Notes under the pieces: generated by a model | Databases searched by the model: none | The model's input: the letters and a program-made list of their open reading frames with translations, nothing else | What the model was told of the DNA's origin: nothing | Shown here: piece by piece, positions 19,359 to 29,486 of the stretch | Position numbering within the stretch: the first letter of the stretch is position 1 | Layout of the letters: each line of letters opens with the position of its first letter | Program-made: the position numbers and the translations under genes | Assembly: GCA_947302655.1 (NCBI GenBank) | Contig: CAMYVW010000001.1 | Span: forward strand, 124,001 to 188,000 | Reading direction: 5' to 3' | DNA from: an uncultured Mycoplasmatota bacterium | GTDB lineage: Bacteria > Bacillota_I > Bacilli_A > RF39 > UBA660 | Length of the DNA stretch: 64,000 nucleotides

Positions 19359-21557
19359 ATGGCAAAAAAAATATTTAAAATGGATTTCTATGGTAAAGAA
19401 TTAATAGTAGAAAATGGCCAAGTTGCTAAACAAGCTCATGGTGCTGTATTAGTTAGATATGGCGATACTGTTGTTTTATCAACTGCAGTTGTTTCTAATA
19501 ATGCAAATGTATTATCTGACTTTTTCCCACTAATGGTTCTATATCAAGAAAAATTATATTCAGTAGGAAAAATACCTGGTGGATTTATTAAAAGAGAAGG
19601 TCGTCCAACAGATGCTGCAACTCTTGCTGCACGTATGATTGATAGACCTATGAGACCAATGTTCCCAGAGGATTTTAGAAATGAAGTACAAGTAGTTAAT
19701 ACTGTATTATCAGTTGATACTGATAACTCACCGGAACTAACTGCAATGTTTGGTTCTTCACTATCAGTAAGTATTTCTAAAATACCTTTTGATGGACCTA
19801 TTGCTGGTGTTAAAGTTGGTCGTGTAAATGGTAAGTTTATTATTAACCCAACACCTGCAGAATTAGAAGAATCAGATATTGATTTAACTGTTGCCGGTAC
19901 TAAAGAAGCTATTAACATGGTTGAAGCTGGTTCTAAAGAAGTATCTGAAAAAGATATGTTAGAAGCTTTAATGTTTGGTCATGAAGCAGTTATTAAGTTA
20001 TGTGAATTTCAAGAGGAAATCATTGGTGAAATTGGCCAAGAAAAAATGGAATATGAAAAACTTGAAATCACTGATGAACTTAGAAATGAAGTTACTAAAC
20101 TTGCTGCTGATAAATTAGATGCAGCAATGCGTATTAAAGAAAAACTTGAAAAATATGCTGCAATTGATACAGTTAAAGAAGAAGTAGTAAATAAATATAC
20201 TGAAGAAAATGCTGATCTTGATAAAGATGAATTAACAGTATTAATTACTAAAGTTAAATTAGTTCTTGAATCAATTGAATATGATATCTTCAGAAATATT
20301 ACTGTTAAAGAAAAAACTAGATCTGATGGACGTAAGATGACTGAAATTAGACCACTTTCAACAGATATTGATTTACTTCCAAGAACTCATGGTTCTGCAT
20401 TATTTACAAGAGGTGAAACTCAAGCCCTTGCTATTACTACATTAGGAGCTTTAAATGAATATCAAGCTCTTGATGGATTATCATTAGAAGCTGAAAAACA
20501 TTTTATGCTTCACTATAATTTCCCAGCATTCTCAGTTGGTGAAACTGGTAGATATGGATCTCCTGGAAGAAGAGAAATTGGGCATGGTGCTTTAGGTGAA
20601 AGATGTTTAAAACAAGTTATGCCATCTGAAGAAGAATTCCCATATACAGTACGTGTTGTGTCTGAAATTCTAGAATCAAATGGTTCATCATCTCAAGCTA
20701 CTATTTGTGCTGGATGTATGTCTCTAATGGCTGCTGGTGTTCCAATTAAAGCTCCAGTTGCTGGTATTGCAATGGGATTAATTACATCTAAAGATGGTAA
20801 GAAATATACTATTTTAACTGATATCCAAGGTATGGAAGATCACTTAGGTGATATGGACTTTAAAGTTGGTGGTACAAGAAAAGGTATCTGCTCACTACAA
20901 ATGGATATTAAGATTAAAGGTATTACTAAGAAGATTTTAAAAGAAGCTTTAGATCAAGCTAAAGATGCAAGAATGGAAATTCTTGATGTTATGGAAGCTC
21001 AAATAGCTGAACCAAGAAAAGAATTATCTAAATATGCACCTAAGATTGAACAATTTATGATTAACCCTGATAAGATTAAAGAAGTTATTGGTAAGGGTGG
21101 AGAAACAATCACTAGAATAATTCAAGAATCAAGCAATGTTGTATCTGTAAGCGATATCAATGCTGTTAAGATAGATATTGATGATGATGGTAGAGTTTTA
21201 ATTTACCATACTGATAAAGATGTTATTGCTAAAGCCAGAAAAATGATTGAAGATATTACAAGAGAAGTAGAAGAAGGAAAAGTATATACTGGTAAAGTAG
21301 TTAAAGTTGAAGACTTTGGATGCTTTGTAGAACTTTGGCCTGGATGCGAAGGATTAGTTCACGTATCTCAACTTGCATGGGAAAGAGTAGATAAACCTTC
21401 TGATTTATATAAAGTTGGCGATGAGATTGTTGTTAAATCTCAAGGATATGATCAAAAGGGTAGATTAAACTTATCAAGAAAAGAATGTCTTCCTAAACCA
21501 GAAAAAAAAGAAGAATCTAAAGAAAATAAGAAAAATAAAAAAGAAACAACTAAATAG
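19359..21557 (+). CDS. pnp: Polyribonucleotide nucleotidyltransferase
   Basis: RNase PH domains, KH ([10 protein letters not shown]), S1 domain. Confidence 0.97.
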   Translation: MAKKIFKMDFYGKELIVENGQVAKQAHGAVLVRYGDTVVLSTAVVSNNANVLSDFFPLMVLYQEKLYSVGKIPGGFIKREGRPTDAATLAARMIDRPMRPMFPEDFRNEVQVVNTVLSVDTDNSPELTAMFGSSLSVSISKIPFDGPIAGVKVGRVNGKFIINPTPAELEESDIDLTVAGTKEAINMVEAGSKEVSEKDMLEALMFGHEAVIKLCEFQEEIIGEIGQEKMEYEKLEITDELRNEVTKLAADKLDAAMRIKEKLEKYAAIDTVKEEVVNKYTEENADLDKDELTVLITKVKLVLESIEYDIFRNITVKEKTRSDGRKMTEIRPLSTDIDLLPRTHGSALFTRGETQALAITTLGALNEYQALDGLSLEAEKHFMLHYNFPAFSVGETGRYGSPGRREIGHGALGERCLKQVMPSEEEFPYTVRVVSEILESNGSSSQATICAGCMSLMAAGVPIKAPVAGIAMGLITSKDGKKYTILTDIQGMEDHLGDMDFKVGGTRKGICSLQMDIKIKGITKKILKEALDQAKDARMEILDVMEAQIAEPRKELSKYAPKIEQFMINPDKIKEVIGKGGETITRIIQESSNVVSVSDINAVKIDIDDDGRVLIYHTDKDVIAKARKMIEDITREVEEGKVYTGKVVKVEDFGCFVELWPGCEGLVHVSQLAWERVDKPSDLYKVGDEIVVKSQGYDQKGRLNLSRKECLPKPEKKEESKENKKNKKETTK

Positions 21558-21568
21558 TTGTTTCTTTT

Positions 21569-21982
21569 TTATTTTGAATTAATTCTTTTATTAACAGCAT
21601 CGAAATATACTTTAGATGATTCAGGAAATGTTAAATTATCAGGAAGTGTATCAGAAAGCATTACTTGATTCATTTCAAATTCTTTGGGTAAATCACCAAA
21701 CTCAAGTACTTCACAGTAGCAAAGTAAACCATATGTTGATATTTTATACACACATACTGGTGTTAAATTAACTTTTATAGCTCCTGTTTCTTCATACATT
21801 TCACGTTTTGCAGCTTCTTCCCAAGTTTCTCCTTCTTCAATATGTCCTCCAGGGATTTCCCAACCATTTCTTTTAGTGTTGTAGCAAAAAACATATTTAC
21901 CTTTATACTTTGATACACAAACAACTCTTGTGTATTCTTTTTCGTCACAAACGCCAATATCATAAGTATTAATATCAAACAT
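21569..21982 (-). CDS. NUDIX hydrolase
   Basis: Nudix box GHIEEGETWEEAAKREMYEETGA. Confidence 0.93.
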   Translation of the reverse strand: MFDINTYDIGVCDEKEYTRVVCVSKYKGKYVFCYNTKRNGWEIPGGHIEEGETWEEAAKREMYEETGAIKVNLTPVCVYKISTYGLLCYCEVLEFGDLPKEFEMNQVMLSDTLPDNLTFPESSKVYFDAVNKRINSK

Positions 21983-22000
21983 AATTATTTCACCTCAGCT

Positions 22001-23071
22001 TTATTTTAAATATAAATCGTAATATTCGTCAAGAGTTAAACCAGAATCTTTAACTTTCTTTGCAACATCTTTTCCTAAATATCTGATATGCCAGTCTTCC
22101 TCTTGATAACCTGTTATATTTTCTTTTCCTTCAGGAAATCTTATAATAAATCCAAATTTATCTGCATTATCTTTAAGCCACTTATAATCATCAGCAGATA
22201 ATCTTCTAGGTGAGTAGTTTGGATCGTTTAAATCGGCAGCTAAACCAGTTTGATGTTCTGAATAACCAGGTCTAGCAGAATAGGTATCTGCTAGAGCTTC
22301 ACCATCTTTATTTTTATAACTATTATACAAAGAACTTTGAAATGCATATGATCTATATGCCGTTGTTGCAACTAGAGTAATACCATCATTTTTAGCAGCT
22401 TCTACTAATTCCTTATATGCATTAGCAGCTTCTTCAACCATAGTTACACCACTATTATTAAATAATGGTTTTAAATTTTTTGGAATAAAGTTTGCATCAA
22501 GATAATTATATTTATTAACAACTACGTATAAACTATCAGGATCTTTAACGGGTTCTGTATCAGTATAGTACTCTTTATCAAGTTTTATATTTACTCTTGT
22601 TACAACATCTTGATAATCCAAATCAGAGTTCTTTTCTTTATATGATAAATATCTTTCAAAGTTATATTTATTAAAATTAGGACAATTAGTGTAATTCTCT
22701 ATAATTTTTGATATTTCATCAACACTAGTACTTCTATCTAATAGTATATTTATAAAATCAATGAAATTATCAATATCTACATAATCAATTTTTTCATATT
22801 TATTTACGTATTCACTTTGAAAATATTCATCAAATATAGCAACATCTAATGTTTTACTATATAAATTTGTATTAACTTTATCTTTAATTTTTAAATCATC
22901 CATTTTCTCAAGTGATTTTTTTGAATAATTAGATGTTGTTTGTTTAATTTTTTTATCATTATTATTATTTTTAAAGAATCTAAAATATCCAAACCCTAAA
23001 CATAGTATTATTAAAACTATACAAAAAATTGGAAATTTTTTTATTTTCTTTCTCTTCATTACTATCACCAA
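22001..23071 (-). CDS. VanY/LdcB-type D-alanyl-D-alanine carboxypeptidase
   Basis: TTAYRSYAFQSSLY...SARPGYSEHQTGLAADL...EDWHIRYLGK; N-terminal TM. Confidence 0.92.
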   Translation of the reverse strand: MVIVMKRKKIKKFPIFCIVLIILCLGFGYFRFFKNNNNDKKIKQTTSNYSKKSLEKMDDLKIKDKVNTNLYSKTLDVAIFDEYFQSEYVNKYEKIDYVDIDNFIDFINILLDRSTSVDEISKIIENYTNCPNFNKYNFERYLSYKEKNSDLDYQDVVTRVNIKLDKEYYTDTEPVKDPDSLYVVVNKYNYLDANFIPKNLKPLFNNSGVTMVEEAANAYKELVEAAKNDGITLVATTAYRSYAFQSSLYNSYKNKDGEALADTYSARPGYSEHQTGLAADLNDPNYSPRRLSADDYKWLKDNADKFGFIIRFPEGKENITGYQEEDWHIRYLGKDVAKKVKDSGLTLDEYYDLYLK

Positions 23072-23180
23072 ATTAATTATAACATACTATAAATCTATTT
23101 ATTCTTATCCATATATATGTATTTTACAAAAAGTGACATTAAATATTAAATATCATCATAATTATTATTAGGTGATATGA

Positions 23181-24323
23181 TTGAAAAAAATTATAGTATT
23201 TATGATTCTTTATTTATTATTAATTCCAAAGGTTAAAGGAGCTGATATTTCTTTAAATGCTAAATCAGCTATATTAATTGAACCATCAACTGGTAAAGTA
23301 ATTTATGAGTTAAACCCAGATGAGAGACTTCATCCAGCTTCTATGACAAAGATAATGAGTCTAATTATCATAATGGAATCAATTGAAGAAGGAAAAATAA
23401 ATTTAACTGATGAAGTTACAATTTCAAAGGAAGCTGCAAGCATGGGTGGAAGTCAGGTATATATAAATGAAGGAGAAGTATATACAGTTGATGAACTTTT
23501 AAAAGCGGTATCGATTGCATCAGCTAATGATGCAGTTGTAGCTCTTGCAGAAAAGGTTAGTGGTTCGAAAGAAAAATTTGTTGAAAAAATGAATATCAAA
23601 GCAAGTGAATTAAAACTTTCCAATACACATTTTATGAATCCTCATGGACTAGATGAAGAAAATCACTATTCATCAGCAAAAGATATGAGTATTATGGCTA
23701 AAGAATTAATTAAACATAAAAACATATTGAATTATACAAGTAGATATGAAGATTATTTTAAGAAAAAAGATAATTCTAGTATCTGGCTTGTTAATACTAA
23801 TAAACTAGTAAAATTTTATGAAGGTATGGATGGACTTAAAACTGGTTTCACATCTTCTGCAGGTTATTGTTTAACTGCAACGGCTGAAAAAAACAATTTA
23901 AGATTTATTAGTGTAGTTATGGGTGAAGAAAGTATCGAAAATAGAACAGAAGATACACTAAAATTACTTAATTATGGATTTAATACAATAAAAAAAGAAG
24001 TTATTATGAGTAGCAGTAAACCAATAGATTCATTCAAATTAGATTTATCCAGTAAAGAAAAAGTAAATGTATATTTAAAAAATGATGTGGCAAGATTAAC
24101 TGATATTAATTCTGAAAAACTAAAGTATAAGTATAGTATTTCATATAATAAGAAAATAAACTTTCCTCTTAAAACAGGTGATAAAGTGGGTAAAGTAATA
24201 ATAACAGAAGATAATGGGAATATAATAAAAGAAGATTTAATAGTGAGAGAAAATATATATAAGATAAGTTTTATTAAATTATTTAAAAAGAATTTGAAAC
24301 TAATTTTATCAGGAAATATATAA
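23181..24323 (+). CDS. dacF: D-alanyl-D-alanine carboxypeptidase (DacF-like, PBP5 family)
   Basis: HPASMTKIMSL (SxxK), SAND-type SxN, KTGFTS; close to sigF operon. Confidence 0.88.
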   Translation: MKKIIVFMILYLLLIPKVKGADISLNAKSAILIEPSTGKVIYELNPDERLHPASMTKIMSLIIIMESIEEGKINLTDEVTISKEAASMGGSQVYINEGEVYTVDELLKAVSIASANDAVVALAEKVSGSKEKFVEKMNIKASELKLSNTHFMNPHGLDEENHYSSAKDMSIMAKELIKHKNILNYTSRYEDYFKKKDNSSIWLVNTNKLVKFYEGMDGLKTGFTSSAGYCLTATAEKNNLRFISVVMGEESIENRTEDTLKLLNYGFNTIKKEVIMSSSKPIDSFKLDLSSKEKVNVYLKNDVARLTDINSEKLKYKYSISYNKKINFPLKTGDKVGKVIITEDNGNIIKEDLIVRENIYKISFIKLFKKNLKLILSGNI

Positions 24324-24360
24324 AATAATTTGTTATAATAAATAAAACGAAGGTAGTAAA

Positions 24361-25092
24361 ATGAAAGAAAACAAATTATTTAATATTATATATAAATTGT
24401 TAATAATAATATTTATATTTTTACTTATTTACTCACTTTATCATATTTTAATTTGGAAAATGGATAATAATAAAAATAAAAAAATTAAACACAGTTTGGA
24501 AAGTTATATTAAAGTTGATAAAGACGAACATTATCGTATTAATTTTAATAAATTAAAAGAAAAGAACTCAGATGTTGTAGGTTATTTAAGAGTAAATAAT
24601 ACTAATATTGATTATGTTGTTGTAAAAGGAAAAGACAATAGTTATTATTTAAGTCACAATTTTAACAAGGATAAAAATATAGCAGGTTGGATTTTCATGG
24701 ATTACAGAAATAATTTAGATAACAAAAATAAAAACACAATTATTTATGGTCATAATACTGCAGACGAAAGTATGTTTGGTACATTAAAGAACACTCTTGA
24801 AGAAGAGTGGTATCTAAATAATGAAAATCACAAGGTATTATATATTGATGAGAAAGGTACTCATTATTATGATGTGTTTTCAACATACAAAATAGATAAT
24901 GAAGACTATTATCTTCAAATTGATTTTAAATCTTCAACAGATTTTAATAACTACATCGATGTTATTAAGAATAGATCAGTTTACAACTATAATGTTGATA
25001 TTAATGAAAATGATAATATTTTAACTTTATCATCTTGTGCAAATTTAGGAAAAAAACGAGTAGTCCTTCATGCAAAAGAATTATTTAATTAA
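24361..25092 (+). CDS. Class B sortase
   Basis: NSYYLSHNFN, NTIIYGHNT, LTLSSCAN...R active site. Confidence 0.92.
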   Translation: MKENKLFNIIYKLLIIIFIFLLIYSLYHILIWKMDNNKNKKIKHSLESYIKVDKDEHYRINFNKLKEKNSDVVGYLRVNNTNIDYVVVKGKDNSYYLSHNFNKDKNIAGWIFMDYRNNLDNKNKNTIIYGHNTADESMFGTLKNTLEEEWYLNNENHKVLYIDEKGTHYYDVFSTYKIDNEDYYLQIDFKSSTDFNNYIDVIKNRSVYNYNVDINENDNILTLSSCANLGKKRVVLHAKELFN

Positions 25093-25167
25093 TTAAATTG
25101 GATTTTTTAAAATCCAATTTTATTTTTACATCTATTTTTGATATAATACTTTTGCAGGTGTTGGTTT

Positions 25168-26580
25168 ATGAGTAGAAGAAAAAAAACAAAAACATCACCA
25201 ATAGTTAAATATTTTATCGTATCAATGATCATACTTTCATGTGTAACTGTTGGTTTAATAAAGTTTATAGATATATTACCAAATAATTATTTTGGGGTTT
25301 TAATCTCTGTTTTTGTAATAGTGGATTTTGCATTATGTTCACTATTATTAAGTTCAAAAATATTTGTAAGGATCCTTGCTGGACTAATATCAACGTTTTA
25401 CTTATTTATAATGATAGTAGCAATTATATATGAACTCAATACAATTGATTTTTTAAAGAAAATAGGTAAAAGTGAATATAGTACGTTAAATTATCATGTA
25501 ATGGTTTTAAAAAACTCTAAGTTGAAAAATATAAAAGATGTTAATGGTGAAAAAATTGCTTTAGTCGATGAATATAGCGATGAAGTTGTTAAATCGTTAT
25601 CTAAAGAAATAAATTTCACATACGAAAAATGCCTTTTATATACTGATTTATCCGATAAATTATTAACTGGTCATATAAACGTTATAGTTATCGAAGAGTC
25701 AGCTCTTCGTATCCTAGAAGATGAAAATCCTGATTTTGTTAATAACGCTAAAACAATACATAATTTTAAAATTGATATAAAACAAAAAGAGATTAAAAAG
25801 AGCGTTAATATTACGAAAAAACCATTTAATATATTTATTTCTGGAATAGATACATATGGAAAAATAAATAGTGTATCAAGAAGTGATGTAAACATTATTG
25901 CAACTGTAGATCCAAGTAGTCATAAAATATTACTTACTTCAATACCAAGAGATTACTATGTTAAACTTTATGAAAAGAATGAATATGATAAGTTAACTCA
26001 TGCAGGAATATATGGCATTGATACATCAGTTAAAACTATTGAAGAATTTTTGAATATAAAAATTAACTATTATGTTAAAGTAAATTTTACTTCGTTAGTA
26101 AAAGTGGTTGATACATTAGATGGTATTGATGTAGATTCCAAATTTGAGTTCACATCTATGGATGGTTATAGCTTTAAAAAAGGTATTAATAAAATGAATG
26201 GAAAGCAAGCTTTATCTTTTTCAAGAGAAAGAACGGCTTTACCGAGAGGCGATAAATCAAGAGGTGAAAATCACCAAGCTGTATTAACTGCTATTATAAA
26301 TAAAGCTATGAATAAATCAATTTTATCAAAATATAATAGCTTAATTAAATCCTTAAAACCAAGTATGGTTACAAACTTTACAAATAAAGAAATAACCGAT
26401 TTTATAAAGATGCAGCTAAAGAATAATAGTGGATGGAATATTGAATACATTAATTTAGATGGAACTGATGGTTATGAGTATACATATTCATATTCTAAAA
26501 ATAAACTTTATGTTATGATTCCTGATGAAACATCTATAAATGAAACATCAACAAGAATAAATGAAATCTTTAAAAAGTAG
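25168..26580 (+). CDS. LytR-CpsA-Psr family protein
   Basis: FISGIDTYG, RSDVNIIATVDP, SIPRDYYV, ALSFSRERTALPRGDKSRGENHQ. Confidence 0.93.
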   Translation: MSRRKKTKTSPIVKYFIVSMIILSCVTVGLIKFIDILPNNYFGVLISVFVIVDFALCSLLLSSKIFVRILAGLISTFYLFIMIVAIIYELNTIDFLKKIGKSEYSTLNYHVMVLKNSKLKNIKDVNGEKIALVDEYSDEVVKSLSKEINFTYEKCLLYTDLSDKLLTGHINVIVIEESALRILEDENPDFVNNAKTIHNFKIDIKQKEIKKSVNITKKPFNIFISGIDTYGKINSVSRSDVNIIATVDPSSHKILLTSIPRDYYVKLYEKNEYDKLTHAGIYGIDTSVKTIEEFLNIKINYYVKVNFTSLVKVVDTLDGIDVDSKFEFTSMDGYSFKKGINKMNGKQALSFSRERTALPRGDKSRGENHQAVLTAIINKAMNKSILSKYNSLIKSLKPSMVTNFTNKEITDFIKMQLKNNSGWNIEYINLDGTDGYEYTYSYSKNKLYVMIPDETSINETSTRINEIFKK

Positions 26581-26610
26581 CAAGAAATTGCTACTTTTTT
26601 TGATATGTTT

Positions 26611-26617
26611 TGTCGAA
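26611..26617 (+). promoter_or_regulatory. Spo0A-box-like site
   Basis: Exact TGTCGAA (ttTTGTCGAAAct) upstream of the SpoIIAA-like gene. Confidence 0.5.
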
Positions 26618-26669
26618 ACTGTAGAAATATTTTTCAGAGTAATTTAAAATGCAACAAGAGGTGATGATA

Positions 26670-26996
26670 TTGGATTTAGAATACAACAAAGGAATTCTTT
26701 TTATTCGCTTTAAAAATAATATTGATAAAAAAATATCAAAAGAAATAAATCAAGGATTAATTCCTAAAGTTCTTGAACAAAAAATTAGGTATATTGTTTT
26801 AAATTTATATGAAGTAGAGAATGTTGATAGTTTTGGATTAGATTCACTTCTTAATCTTAAGTGTGCTGTTAGATCAAATAAAGGTAAGATATGTTTATGT
26901 GAGATATCTAAAGAATTAAATCAGAAAATTAAACTAATTAATATAAGAAGAATAAAGGATGAATTAAAAGCCTTTGATGTTATAGGAGCAACATAA
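26670..26996 (+). CDS. SpoIIAA-like STAS-domain protein (phosphosite Ser replaced)
   Basis: IRYIVLNLYEVENVDSFGLDSLLNLK; directly 5' of sigF; probable TTG start 26670 after agaggtga. Confidence 0.7.
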   Translation: MDLEYNKGILFIRFKNNIDKKISKEINQGLIPKVLEQKIRYIVLNLYEVENVDSFGLDSLLNLKCAVRSNKGKICLCEISKELNQKIKLINIRRIKDELKAFDVIGAT

Positions 26997-26997
26997 T

Positions 26998-27648
26998 ATG
27001 GACAGTGTAGATTATAAAAAACTTGATGGTTTAATATATAAAATGGCAAGAACATTTACTAATGATGTTAATTTAATTGAAGATTTATATCAGCAAGGTA
27101 TGTTAGGCGTTCTAAAAGCTCAAAAAAACTTTAACTATAATCAAGGAACTGATTTTTTACCGTATGTAAAAATGTATATATATGGAGAAATGTATGATTA
27201 TTTCAATAATGCAAATAAGACTTTTAAAACAAGCAAAGAAATAATAAAATTATACACAATAATCAACAAAACCAGTGATTTATTATCACAAGAATTAAAA
27301 AGAAAACCATCACTATATGAAATTGCTTCATACCTTAAATTACCATATGAACAAATAGAATATACTATGAAAATTATGCAATCTACTTTAAGTATAAATT
27401 ATGATTATGATGATAAATCTTTAGAAGATTATATCTCTTATAATGATTCATATACTAATGTTGAAATTAATGAACTGATGAATGATTTACCTAATAGTGA
27501 AAAACAAATTATAGAGTACAAATATTATGAAGGATATAATCAAGAAGAAATAGCTAAAATAATGAATATTTCACAGTCAAGTGTTTCTAGGTATGAACAA
27601 AATGGAATATCAAGAATGAGAAAAAATATTAATAGTATATCTAAATAA
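26998..27648 (+). CDS. sigF: Sporulation sigma factor SigF/SigG-like
   Basis: Sigma region 2 (DLYQQGMLGVLKAQKNF), region 4 HTH (YNQEEIAKIMNISQSSVSRYEQ); followed by spoVA genes. Confidence 0.85.
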   Translation: MDSVDYKKLDGLIYKMARTFTNDVNLIEDLYQQGMLGVLKAQKNFNYNQGTDFLPYVKMYIYGEMYDYFNNANKTFKTSKEIIKLYTIINKTSDLLSQELKRKPSLYEIASYLKLPYEQIEYTMKIMQSTLSINYDYDDKSLEDYISYNDSYTNVEINELMNDLPNSEKQIIEYKYYEGYNQEEIAKIMNISQSSVSRYEQNGISRMRKNINSISK

Positions 27649-27683
27649 AAATAATAAATAATACCTTTAGGAGGTATTATTTT

Positions 27684-28121
27684 TTGAATAAAGATACATA
27701 TAAAAAAATAGTAAAAGATTATAGAAAAAAAGATAAATACATACGTAACTATTTATCTGCATTTTTAAGTGGAGGGTTAATAGGGTTTTTAGCTGAATGT
27801 TTATATTTAATAATTATAAACTTAACAAATATATCAAGTAATAATGCAAGAAGCATTATTACTTTAGCTATAATTTGTATTGCATCATTTTTAACTGCCA
27901 TTGGTTTATTTGATAATCTAATTAGAAAATGCCGTTCTGGTTTAATAGTACCAACAACTGGTTTTGCTCACTCAGTAACAAGCAGCGCTATTGATTTTAA
28001 AAGGGAAGGCTTAATAAATGGTATAGGAAGTAATGTCTTTCATCTTGCAGGTAGCGTTATATTATATTCTATTATAGGTAGTTTTCTTCTAGTTATATTA
28101 AAGGTGATTATTAGTGCTTAG
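27684..28121 (+). CDS. spoVAC: Stage V sporulation protein AC
   Basis: FLSGGLIGFLAECLYLII..., PTTGFAHSVTSSAIDFKREG. Confidence 0.93.
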   Translation: MNKDTYKKIVKDYRKKDKYIRNYLSAFLSGGLIGFLAECLYLIIINLTNISSNNARSIITLAIICIASFLTAIGLFDNLIRKCRSGLIVPTTGFAHSVTSSAIDFKREGLINGIGSNVFHLAGSVILYSIIGSFLLVILKVIISA

Positions 28122-29079
28122 CTTTAATTTTAAAAATATATATATAGCTGATTATGATGCAATTGTTGGCCCAAATGAAAAGAAAGGTCATTTAAAAAAA
28201 ATAAAAAATATAATTAATGATTTTTATTATGATGAAAAATCATTTGAACTTGCTCAAATAAAAATGCAGCGAGAAGTTATTAATAACTTATTAAAAAGGA
28301 ATAATGATATTAATTTAATAATTGGGGGAGATTTAAGTAATCAAATAAGTTCAACAACATATGCATGTAGTAATAATAGTATTTCTTTTTTAGGAATATA
28401 TACGGCATGCGCTAGTTTTATTGAAGGTTTAATAATTTCTTCTTTACTTATAGAAAAAGACAGTTCAAAAAAAGTAATGAATATTACATCAAGTCATAAT
28501 CTTGCTGCAGAAAGACAATTTCGTTTTCCAGTTGAATATGGAGTATTAAGAAATGTAAATTCAACTTTTACAGCAACCGGTGCAGTTGGATGCATAGTAT
28601 CTAATAAGAAAAGTTCCATTAAAATAACAAATGCAACCATAGGAAGCCCAAGTGAATATGATATTAATACACCTAATGATATTGGTGCTATTATGGCCCC
28701 ATCAGCTGCAGAAGTTATTAAAGAACATTTAAATAATATAAATAAAAGCATTGATTATTATGATCTTATATTGACTGGAGATTTAGGTTCTGTTGGTCTT
28801 AAAATATTAAAAAAATATTTGGAAACTAAATATAATATAAAAACAAATAATATAATTGATGCTGGTGCAAGTATTTATAATAAAATAAATGAAGTAAATG
28901 ATGGAGCTAGTGGCCCAGCTGTATTACCATTATTCTTTTTCTATAATATTATGCATAGCAAAAAATATAAGAACATTCTTCTCGTAGGAACTGGAGCACT
29001 ACACTCAAGATCCCTTGTTAATCAAATGGTACCCATTCCTGGAATAAGTCATGCTGTTGGAATAGAGGTGAAAAGATGA
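28114..29079 (+). CDS. spoVAD: Stage V sporulation protein AD
   Basis: Thiolase-like fold; GIYTACASFIEGLI, SSHNLAAERQFRFPVEYG. Confidence 0.93.
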   Translation: MLSFNFKNIYIADYDAIVGPNEKKGHLKKIKNIINDFYYDEKSFELAQIKMQREVINNLLKRNNDINLIIGGDLSNQISSTTYACSNNSISFLGIYTACASFIEGLIISSLLIEKDSSKKVMNITSSHNLAAERQFRFPVEYGVLRNVNSTFTATGAVGCIVSNKKSSIKITNATIGSPSEYDINTPNDIGAIMAPSAAEVIKEHLNNINKSIDYYDLILTGDLGSVGLKILKKYLETKYNIKTNNIIDAGASIYNKINEVNDGASGPAVLPLFFFYNIMHSKKYKNILLVGTGALHSRSLVNQMVPIPGISHAVGIEVKR

Positions 29080-29426
29080 GTTTAATATACGCATTTTTAT
29101 TTAGTGGGGTAATATGTTTAATTGCAGAAATTATTATTAATCACACAAAATTAACTCCAGGGCATGTTACTAGTTTGTTTTCTGTTATAGGATCAATAAT
29201 GGCCTTTTTCGGACTATACAACAATATTATTAACAAATGTGGAATGGGTGCAATCACATTAATATCTAATTTTGGTAGTTCACTATATATTGCTGGTTTA
29301 AAAGGATTTAGAAATAATGGTATAATTGGACTTTTTTCTAATATGTTATCAAAATCATCACTTGTGTTAACATCAACAGTTATTTTTTCATTTATATTTG
29401 TTTGTATATATAAATCAAAGGACTAA
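29076..29426 (+). CDS. spoVAE: Stage V sporulation protein AE
   Basis: FLFSGVICLIAEIIINHTKLTPGHVTSLFSVIGS; operon position. Confidence 0.92.
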   Translation: MSLIYAFLFSGVICLIAEIIINHTKLTPGHVTSLFSVIGSIMAFFGLYNNIINKCGMGAITLISNFGSSLYIAGLKGFRNNGIIGLFSNMLSKSSLVLTSTVIFSFIFVCIYKSKD

Positions 29427-29486
29427 AAGTCCTTTTTATTTTTACTATTATTTGTTATAATTAACATGAATAGGAAGGGATATATT

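Noticed and set aside
21775-21978. Second ORF overlapping the NUDIX gene on the same strand
   Set aside because: Alternative-frame translation has no recognisable features; the Nudix box frame explains the region
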